DNA of 37,684 bases from Candidatus Ryanbacteria bacterium RIFCSPHIGHO2_02_FULL_45_17b (GTDB lineage: Bacteria; Patescibacteriota; Minisyncoccia; Ryanbacterales; 2-02-FULL-48-12): positions 1-37,684 of the forward strand of contig MHNO01000013.1 in the NCBI GenBank assembly GCA_001819815.1, read 5' to 3'. Below the pieces are notes generated by a model. It was not told the origin of the DNA. It made no database searches and was given only the letters and a program-made list of their open reading frames with translations. The position numbers and the translations under genes are program-made. Each line of letters begins with the position of its first letter. Position 1 is the stretch's first letter. Positions 32,779 through 37,684 of the stretch are shown here, in pieces.

Positions 32779-33977
32779 AAAAAATAGGCATGTACCTACT
32801 ATTTCAGATTATGTTGTTCAGCATGCTGGCAACAAGCATTGTTGCGCAAGGATTTCCTTCTGCCGAAGAAGTGTTTCAGGCTTATCGCAAGCAAAAGGAT
32901 ATGGGAAGCATCTCTTCCATTGTGGTGCCCACGGTCGTCGAAATTCCTTTGGAGGAGGAATATCTCTATGATACGTGGGAGTTCGCTTTGTATGACGTGG
33001 GTGAGGGAATTTTTGAACCTAATATGTATCGTACAGAACCCATACCCAATCAAGCAACATTCACTATTTCATCCGAAGAGCAGGATGGACTTATCCGTTT
33101 TCCGGAGCGCATGATGGATAAAAACACTACGTCGTATGCTGATTTGTTGCTGCCTGCACAAGGACACGGGTCTGCTAATTTTATTATACAAACGAATCGT
33201 CCGGTAACTTCTTCCGGGCTTGCTTTGTCGCTTGAAAGAAACGTGGCATTGCCTACCAGTGTAAAAATTCGTGCGATGGTGGATGGAGAAACTCGCGTCG
33301 TTTTAGCGGAAAACAACATGACGCAAACCACGGTTCGTTTTCCGCAAGTAACATCCTCTCAATGGATGGTTGCATTTTCATATGGGCAGCCTCTTCGGAT
33401 AACGGAACTTCAAATTTTCGACGATAAGACACCGGCATTAAAACAGGGAGTGCGTTTTCTTGCCCAACCGGGTCATGTATATCGATTGTATCTTGATCCT
33501 GATAACCTTATACGGCCTCGCATGGCACAGTCAGCAAATCTTTCGCTCAATGAGGGAGTCATCCGTCTTCCCGCATCTCCTTCTGAGGCGAATCCTTTAT
33601 ATCGTCCGGCTGATGTTGATGGAGATGGCATTCCTAATATAATTGACAATTGTGTGTCTCTAGCCAATCAAGATCAAGTGGATGTTGATAATAACAAACG
33701 CGGGGATGCCTGTGATGATTTTGACCGTGATGGCGTATTAAACACTAAAGATAATTGTCCCGATAGCCCCAATAGTGATCAGCGTGATACAGATGGTGAT
33801 TTGGTGGGTGACGTGTGTGATAAAGAAGAAAGTAGATTTACGGAAAAATATTCATGGATACCGTGGATAGGCATTGGAAGCGCAGGTATCGTGTTGATTG
33901 TTCTGCTTTTTCTTACGGTGCGTTCTCTGCCAAAAAAAGGCGATCAGGGGGGGGATTCTGCAAGTCCTGTCGTATGA
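32775..33977 (+). CDS. Exported membrane-anchored protein with TSP3 calcium-binding repeats
   Basis: 400 aa from ATG 32775, overlapping the DUF2339 stop; the frame is open further upstream but inside that gene. Signal peptide about 1-24 ([16 protein letters not shown]). A beta-rich domain (about 40-290), then thrombospondin type 3 repeats [32 protein letters not shown] and [20 protein letters not shown] (about 293-360), which bind Ca2+. One C-terminal TM helix (about 364-384) and a short Lys-rich cytosolic tail complete it. It thus presents a large domain outside the cell, held by its C-terminus. Coupling with the DUF2339 protein suggests the two form a complex. Confidence 0.88.
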   Translation: MKKIGMYLLFQIMLFSMLATSIVAQGFPSAEEVFQAYRKQKDMGSISSIVVPTVVEIPLEEEYLYDTWEFALYDVGEGIFEPNMYRTEPIPNQATFTISSEEQDGLIRFPERMMDKNTTSYADLLLPAQGHGSANFIIQTNRPVTSSGLALSLERNVALPTSVKIRAMVDGETRVVLAENNMTQTTVRFPQVTSSQWMVAFSYGQPLRITELQIFDDKTPALKQGVRFLAQPGHVYRLYLDPDNLIRPRMAQSANLSLNEGVIRLPASPSEANPLYRPADVDGDGIPNIIDNCVSLANQDQVDVDNNKRGDACDDFDRDGVLNTKDNCPDSPNSDQRDTDGDLVGDVCDKEESRFTEKYSWIPWIGIGSAGIVLIVLLFLTVRSLPKKGDQGGDSASPVV

Positions 33978-34003
33978 TGACGTTTGAGGAATTTCAAAAA
34001 ATA

Positions 34004-34032
34004 TTGACGGAGGAGTGTGTTCTTTGTACAAT
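34004..34032 (+). promoter_or_regulatory. Promoter of the zinc-ribbon gene
   Basis: TTGACG (34004-34009), 17-bp spacer, TACAAT (34027-34032), close to the sigma70 consensus. Confidence 0.75.
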
Positions 34033-34062
34033 GCCATCAAAACAATCGGTAAGGAGATCTTT

Positions 34063-34236
34063 ATGCGACTCATACGTGAAGTTCATATTAAGAAATGTCC
34101 AACTTCTGGATGCCCCGCCGTGTTAAGAATCAGAATTACTTCCAAATTTTATGGAAAGAAAGTGCGGGTAAGATGTCCTAGATGTCACATGCTTTGTAAT
34201 GATGATATTCCAATACCGGCAGTGGGGAAAGAGTAA
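34063..34236 (+). CDS. Small zinc-ribbon protein, 57 aa
   Basis: ATG 34063 follows AAGGAG with good spacing and a strong promoter; the frame opens earlier at 34015, which would include the -10 box. Two Cys pairs, KKCPTSGCPAV and VRCPRCHML, are separated by a basic beta segment (RIRITSKFYGKKVRV), the layout of a zinc ribbon. It may bind nucleic acid, but nothing shows the target. It is monocistronic: promoter upstream, terminator at 34263-34288. Confidence 0.75.
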   Translation: MRLIREVHIKKCPTSGCPAVLRIRITSKFYGKKVRVRCPRCHMLCNDDIPIPAVGKE

Positions 34237-34262
34237 TGGACATATCTTACGTTTGTGTGCCT

Positions 34263-34288
34263 GGCTCGTTTTGAACGGGCCATTTTTT
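34263..34288 (+). terminator. Intrinsic terminator after the zinc-ribbon gene
   Basis: GGCTCGTT (34263-34270) pairs with AACGGGCC (34274-34281) with one wobble, then ATTTTTT. Confidence 0.85.
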
Positions 34289-34301
34289 ATTGAATATGTG
34301 G

Positions 34302-34313
34302 TATGCTCCACAT
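34302..34313 (+). promoter_or_regulatory. -10 box of a probable leaderless promoter for the PhhB-like gene
   Basis: TATGCT (34302-34307), then CCACAT and ATG 34314; no SD. The box is the loop of a small palindrome ATGTGG-TATGCT-CCACAT. Confidence 0.55.
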
Positions 34314-34655
34314 ATGGATCTCATACATAAAACATGTAAAGCCTGCGAAGGCGGCACACCCCCGCTTTTAGAACGCGAAGTGCTGGAGTATATGAAAGAA
34401 TTACCTGAAGAATGGCAGGTTTTGGACGGCAAGAAACTTGTAAAAGAATTTTTGTTTAAAGATTTTTTGCGCGCCATGGCGTTTGTGGATATGGTCGCGG
34501 ATGTTGCTGAATCAGAAGGGCACCACCCGGACATCCACATTCACTACAACAAAGTTCAAATTGAACTTATGACACATGCCATTGGCGGGCTTTCAGAAAA
34601 TGATTTTATCGTGGCGGCAAAAATTGGGCAGATACAAGGAGGATTAATGAAATAA
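34314..34655 (+). CDS. phhB: 4a-hydroxytetrahydrobiopterin dehydratase (PCD/DCoH family)
   Basis: 113 aa. The conserved block EGHHPDIHIHYNKV, followed by THAIGGLSENDFIVAAKI, is the active-site region of pterin-4a-carbinolamine dehydratase, with the HHP pair near residues 72-74. The N-terminus has a short Cys pair (KTCKACEGG) also common in bacterial members. The enzyme dehydrates 4a-carbinolamine tetrahydropterin back to the quinonoid form after aromatic hydroxylation. No hydroxylase is in the window; the only other pterin-like gene is the FolB/2OG fusion at 27495-28442. The start is chosen for the leaderless promoter. The stop overlaps the poly-T tail of a minus-strand terminator. Confidence 0.93.
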   Translation: MDLIHKTCKACEGGTPPLLEREVLEYMKELPEEWQVLDGKKLVKEFLFKDFLRAMAFVDMVADVAESEGHHPDIHIHYNKVQIELMTHAIGGLSENDFIVAAKIGQIQGGLMK

Positions 34656-34836
34656 AAAAAGCACCCAAGTCGGGTGCTGTAGAGAGGAAGAGGAAATAAG
34701 AGAAAGGGTTTGTGTAAGAATATTGCGGAGAAATGAGGGAGGGGGCGTGGAGGGGAGAGTTATGAGTTAGTGGTGGGAGGGATGGGGTGCAATATAGTTA
34801 CACAAAACGATTCGGATATTTCCAAAGTTCTAAGTT
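34652..34836 (-). ncRNA. Candidate small RNA, about 185 nt, with a pyrimidine-rich loop
   Basis: A promoter on the minus strand (34843-34871) and an intrinsic terminator (AGCACCC/GGGTGCT, plus-strand 34660-34678, with the T-run 34652-34659) bracket a gene-free stretch. Inside, TTTGTGTAAGAATATTGC (plus 34709-34726) and GCAATATAGTTACACAAA (34789-34806) are complementary at 16 of 18 positions. The 62-nt loop between them contains almost no purine clusters in the RNA and three CCUCC motifs (complements of GGAGG at 34738, 34749 and 34776). GGAAAUA near the 5' end and UAUUUCC near the 3' end could extend the rod. No protein frame fits. It matches no RNA family I recognise. Confidence 0.65.
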
Positions 34837-34842
34837 TCCTTA

Positions 34843-34871
34843 AGAGTAACAACCATTATAATTATCGTCAA
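34843..34871 (-). promoter_or_regulatory. Promoter of the candidate small RNA
   Basis: Minus strand: TTGACG (34871-34866), 17-bp spacer, TACTCT (34848-34843); start expected near 34836. Confidence 0.6.
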
Positions 34872-34916
34872 TCATAAATGCCACAAACCTGTGGATAATT
34901 TTTTTATTGCATACAA

Positions 34917-35708
34917 TTATGTTATTTCAATTTCGATGGGACAGTGGTCAGATCCTAGTACGTCTTTGTGTATTAGGGCTTTTTTTACTCTCTTTTCTAA
35001 CACGTTACTTACAAAAACATAATCAATTCTCCAGCCGATATTTCGCGCGCGCGCGTTTGCGAAATGACTCCACCATGTATAGTGCCCGTTCCCTTTGGTA
35101 AACATCCGAAATGTATCCACAAAACCTGCTTTTATAATTTTATCAATACCCTCACGTTCTTCATCGGTAAATCCTTTTTTACCTTTGTTTTCTTTCGGAC
35201 GGGCGAGATCATCTTCCTTGTGAGCCACATTTAAGTCCCCGCAAAATATAACAGGTTTTTCTTTCTGAAGCAATTTCATGTACACCAAAAATGCCGGATC
35301 CCATTGCTTGTGCCGCAAGGGAATACGGGTTAGATCATCTTTTGCGTTGGGAGTGTAGACTGAAACCACATAAAAATTTTTATATTCTGCCGTAATGACA
35401 CGCCCCTCGGCATTTGTGTCTCCGTACCCATCAGTAAGTGTATATTTTTTTGCAATTTTTGGCGGAAGATCAAGCGCAACTGACAGCGGTTTTTCTTTGG
35501 TAAAAATGGCTGTTCCGCTGTACCCTGCGCGAGAGGCGGAGTTCCAGTATTCTTCATATTCCGGTAAATCTACTTCGCTTTGATGTTGCTGGGCTTTTGT
35601 TTCCTGCAGGCATAAAATGTCCGGCTTATAGTTCTGAACAAAACGAGTAAAAACTCCTTTTTTATGCACCGCCCTGATTCCATTTACATTCCAAGAAATG
35701 ATTTTCAT
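34917..35708 (-). CDS. xth: Exodeoxyribonuclease III
   Basis: 263 aa, full length. Motifs of the EEP/AP-endonuclease fold are all present: MKIISWNVNGIRA at the start, LCLQETKA near 33, GYSGTAIF near 63, VVSVYTPNA near 114, a FCGDLNVAH metal site near 155, YTWWSH near 215, and the C-terminal GSDHCPIEIEI. The enzyme cleaves abasic sites and degrades 3' ends during base-excision repair. The start has no clear SD. The candidate sRNA gene and its terminator lie downstream on the same strand; no terminator is visible directly after the stop. Confidence 0.97.
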   Translation of the reverse strand: MKIISWNVNGIRAVHKKGVFTRFVQNYKPDILCLQETKAQQHQSEVDLPEYEEYWNSASRAGYSGTAIFTKEKPLSVALDLPPKIAKKYTLTDGYGDTNAEGRVITAEYKNFYVVSVYTPNAKDDLTRIPLRHKQWDPAFLVYMKLLQKEKPVIFCGDLNVAHKEDDLARPKENKGKKGFTDEEREGIDKIIKAGFVDTFRMFTKGNGHYTWWSHFANARARNIGWRIDYVFVSNVLEKRVKKALIHKDVLGSDHCPIEIEIT

Positions 35709-35756
35709 GTAGGTTTGTGTTTATTTTTTAGTTACAAAATAAGGCAGTTTCCTTTA

Positions 35757-35933
35757 AATTACGAAACACGCCCTCATCCGATGACCTCCCATCGATTTGC
35801 ATACGCAAGCACAATATAACGTCTTGCGATGACCCAATATTGAATTCTTTATTATTATTTTTCATATTTTGGTCATCGCAAGACGTTATTAATTCGCGTG
35901 GCGGTCATCGGATGAGGGCGTGTTTCGTAATTC
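35757..35933. mobile_element. MITE-like element, copy 2, with nested inverted repeats
   Basis: 177 bp. Perfect 30-bp terminal inverted repeats (35757-35786 and 35903-35932) beginning AATTACGAAACACGCCCTCA and ending CATCCGATGACC. Inside, a second perfect 19-bp inverted repeat ATAACGTCTTGCGATGACC pairs 35816-35834 with 35871-35889. Both repeats end in GATGACC. No coding capacity. Arms match copy 1 at 16793-16935. It lies between the exonuclease III and Nudix genes. Confidence 0.9.
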
Positions 35934-35992
35934 ACGGTAGTCTATCCAATACTATACGCGTTGCGCCTTTTCCGTAAATTTCTTTAATGAGT

Positions 35993-36568
35993 TTAAGGAA
36001 AAAGAAGTTTTCTGAATGCTTCTTTTTTTATTGGGTCTATTTGCAGACGCAACAGATAGGGAACAAAATAAGGCGAGCACCAAAATCGCGGTTCTTCGGT
36101 GAGCATGATAAAACGTTCAAAATCTATGAGCTTTGGTTGTATTTTTTCACCCGGGTCGAGTTGTTGTTCTTGCACTTTTTTGCAGTTTCGCGCGATAAAA
36201 AAATGCGCGTCGTGGATAATCTTTTCATGACTGGCGTGCGTAAAAAGTAATTGCCAATCGTCTGATTGATGCCCCGTTTCTTCCAAAAGCTCGCGTTTTG
36301 CTTCCGCCAGCATGTCTTCGCTATGGTCGGCTCTTCCTGCCACTAGAGTAATGTTATTTTTTCGGTCTGGTTGATCTTGTTCTTCAATTAATATCTTATC
36401 ACCCACCGTGGCGATTATTTCAACGGTGGGAAGTCTCCAGATCCGTTCAAATGTTTCTGTGGTGCCGTCAAACATTTCTTGCTCCCACTGCCATACTTCA
36501 AAAATCACGCCCTTGAAGGCAAGTTTTGCGTTTGGGGGGAGACCTTCTCTTGGTTTTATGTGTTTCAT
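35993..36568 (-). CDS. Nudix hydrolase
   Basis: 191 aa. The Nudix box GRADHSEDMLAEAKRELLEETG fits GX5EX7REUXEEXG exactly (shown here in two parts: GRADHSEDMLAEAK and RELLEETG, near residues 78-99). An N-terminal beta-rich domain (KGVIFEVWQWEQEMFDGTTE) resembles ADP-ribose/ADP-sugar pyrophosphatases, and the C-terminal helix contains the pocket residues. Such enzymes hydrolyse nucleoside diphosphates linked to another group. No SD or obvious promoter is seen upstream. Confidence 0.9.
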   Translation of the reverse strand: MKHIKPREGLPPNAKLAFKGVIFEVWQWEQEMFDGTTETFERIWRLPTVEIIATVGDKILIEEQDQPDRKNNITLVAGRADHSEDMLAEAKRELLEETGHQSDDWQLLFTHASHEKIIHDAHFFIARNCKKVQEQQLDPGEKIQPKLIDFERFIMLTEEPRFWCSPYFVPYLLRLQIDPIKKEAFRKLLFP

Positions 36569-36622
36569 GGGTGAATAATTTTGGCGATTGCCGGAATTTT
36601 GACGCTCATTTTCAAAACTACT

Positions 36623-36666
36623 GGCAGGGACGATGCCCGGAACCCGGGCTCATTCGATGTGCCTGC
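36623..36666. repeat. GC-rich hairpin in the gap between the Nudix and phosphatase genes
   Basis: GCCCGG (36635-36640) and CCGGGC (36644-36649) form a tight stem, flanked by GGCAGG (36623-36628) and CCTGC (36662-36666), followed by TTTTGTT. No gene ends here on the plus strand, so a terminator role is unexplained. Confidence 0.4.
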
Positions 36667-36737
36667 TTTTGTTCGGGAAGTCTACTGATTTGCGTACATA
36701 GTCTTTACTTTCGTATATATCTTCTGTATACGATCTC

Positions 36738-37178
36738 TTAAAAATACTCGACCTGTATACTTTCGTCGCAGACTTCACAAAGCATCACTTCTCCCTTAAC
36801 GAGAGGACTGAGAGGGTTTTCTGTTTCTCTATCTTCTGAAAGCTGCTTTACAAATTGATAGATGAATTCACCGTTTGTAACTAAAATCGGGGTGCTGGTG
36901 CTTGTATTTTTAATTCTATTTAATATAAGGTCAATATCAAGATTTTGATTCTCCTTAGGTTTATCTAGCCAGTTAACAATCTTAGCTGTGCCTCTAAACT
37001 CCTCTGCAAGGAACGAGGCAGTCTGTTGAGATCGAGGCCCTTTTGAAGAGATTATTGTCGGGCGGGTTACTTTCTCGTTCAGGTAATCAAGTGCAGCTTT
37101 TGTTTGGTTAAGACCACGCTGATTAAGCACTTCTTCGCCTTCATTATAAGCACCATGTCGCAAGAGATAAAAAGTCAT
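36738..37178 (-). CDS. Histidine phosphatase superfamily protein with a substituted second His
   Basis: 146 aa. The N-terminal LLRHGAYNEG carries the catalytic Arg7-His8-Gly9, and SSKGPRSQQTA is the usual second Arg region. The motif that should supply the second catalytic His reads ILVTNGEF, with Asn102 in its place. The protein is short, like SixA-type members. Loss of that His usually removes phosphatase activity, so it may be a binding protein or a decaying gene. ATG 37178 is preceded by AAAGGGA at 10 nt and a TACAAT box about 25 nt upstream. Confidence 0.8.
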   Translation of the reverse strand: MTFYLLRHGAYNEGEEVLNQRGLNQTKAALDYLNEKVTRPTIISSKGPRSQQTASFLAEEFRGTAKIVNWLDKPKENQNLDIDLILNRIKNTSTSTPILVTNGEFIYQFVKQLSEDRETENPLSPLVKGEVMLCEVCDESIQVEYF

Positions 37179-37269
37179 ATAGTTCGAATCCCTTTGGGGT
37201 TAAGCTATTGTAACACTTTTCAGTTTTGAAAGATAGCTTAAAATAAGGGAATTTTAACTGTCACTTTTT

Positions 37270-37362
37270 AAAACTATTGGCGGTGTATTTTAGAAATAGC
37301 TCGAACGGAATTCGCTCCTCGCTACGCATACTGACGATTTTAAGTTTTTCTTTGGCAAAACC
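37270..37362 (-). repeat. Gene-end repeat, copy D (divergent)
   Basis: Keeps the skeleton of the other copies: a GGCGGTGTATT block, AGCTCGAACGGAATTCG, CTGACGATTTT and AAGTTTTTCTTTGGC, with a shorter middle. On the minus strand it starts about 28 nt after the stop of the 37391 gene, the same place as copies A and C. Confidence 0.6.
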
Positions 37363-37390
37363 TTATATCTTGCTTATTCTAATAAAAATA

Positions 37391-37684
37391 TTAGTTCAAT
37401 TCAATAACAATAGGGGCGTGATCGCTTCCCACAAGGTCGGGATTTGGTGCGATGTTTTTGTTTTCAAAAATAGCGTCATTCAAAATTTGGACACTACCCA
37501 AATGAGGCTCAAGACTTTTTGAAATCAGAAAGTGATCGAGAAGTCTCTTTCTCCCAAGAGTTTTTGACAAGGACGAAAATCTCTTTTCTCGTTCTATTTT
37601 TGCGCCCGCTTTGATAAGAGTATCGGGGGCATTTTTTATTACACCTTGGATAATTCGATACACCGCGTAGTTTTCTTCTGCATT
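37391..37684 (-). CDS. Endonuclease/exonuclease/phosphatase family protein, N-terminus outside window
   Basis: The minus frame is open from the right edge to a stop at 37391, 97 codons in view. The end GSDHAPIVIELN is the conserved C-terminal His motif of the EEP fold, preceded by RKRLLDHFLISKSLEP, which matches the R-x-D-x-x-(F/L)-(V/I)-S block of exonuclease III-like proteins. It differs from the exonuclease III at 34917, so it is a second EEP member, possibly a phosphodiesterase or nuclease. The start lies outside the window, so start and length are unknown. Confidence 0.8.
   Translation of the reverse strand, partial: NAEENYAVYRIIQGVIKNAPDTLIKAGAKIEREKRFSSLSKTLGRKRLLDHFLISKSLEPHLGSVQILNDAIFENKNIAPNPDLVGSDHAPIVIELN

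Noticed and set aside
34680..34790. CsrB-like GGA-rich RNA on the plus strand
   Set aside because: The GGA motifs exist, but there is no plus-strand terminator and the promoter and terminator both support minus-strand transcription.
34907..35101. 64-codon plus-strand frame at the end of the exonuclease III gene
   Set aside because: Antisense to a well-conserved xth gene and without any start signal.

Overview
The window looks like part of a Patescibacteria/CPR genome, most likely Parcubacteria-like. This is an inference from gene content: a DUF2339 membrane protein followed by a TSP3-repeat protein, a QEVGH-type matrixin, tRNAs without encoded CCA, compact spacing and many one-domain accessory genes. 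No rRNA or other marker gene is present to prove it.

Layout. 1-3044: a minus-strand glutamate/lysine-rich protein with PSADTP hexapeptide repeats that runs off the left edge, then an unknown protein. 3119-6310: FtsH interrupted by a 435-residue LAGLIDADG intein placed exactly in the Walker A motif. 6341-6412: tRNA-Ile(UAU). 6564-11269: a prkA, yeaH-like (DUF444), spoVR stress module whose GC-rich codon use differs from its neighbours. 11358-16703: an unknown protein, a processive family 2 glycosyltransferase, three small proteins with their own promoters, and recG. 16760-21800: an accessory tract with all genes on the minus strand (MazG-like, deoxyribosyltransferase-like, alpha/beta hydrolase, membrane proteins). 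It carries dispersed non-coding repeats at gene 3' ends, a MITE, a shared 22-nt leader motif, and an elaborate structured leader before a PQ-loop-like membrane protein. 21868-21939: tRNA-Arg(GCG). 21959-26031: membrane proteins and a large secreted beta-helix/LCAT-like lipase fusion. 26097-27398: a DpnI-type methyl-directed restriction enzyme, a small unknown protein and the C-terminal relic of a DNA methyltransferase. 27495-33977: a FolB/2OG-oxygenase-like fusion, a matrixin, a helical-repeat protein, and the DUF2339/TSP3 pair. 34063-37684: a zinc-ribbon protein, pterin carbinolamine dehydratase, a candidate pyrimidine-rich small RNA, exonuclease III, a second MITE, a Nudix hydrolase, a degenerate histidine phosphatase, and a partial EEP-family nuclease.

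Two start styles coexist. Many genes have a strong AGGAGG-type ribosome binding site. At least six others (1728 minus, 3119, 16336 minus, 22563, 31039, 34314) have a -10-like hexamer exactly 6 nt before the start codon and no Shine-Dalgarno, so they are probably leaderless.

The candidates for undescribed biology are the small RNA at 34652-34836, the branched leader at 20676-20801, the gene-end repeat family with its MITE insertion, the FtsH P-loop intein, and the FolB/2OG fusion. All family names come from recognising motifs in the translated sequence; no database search was run.
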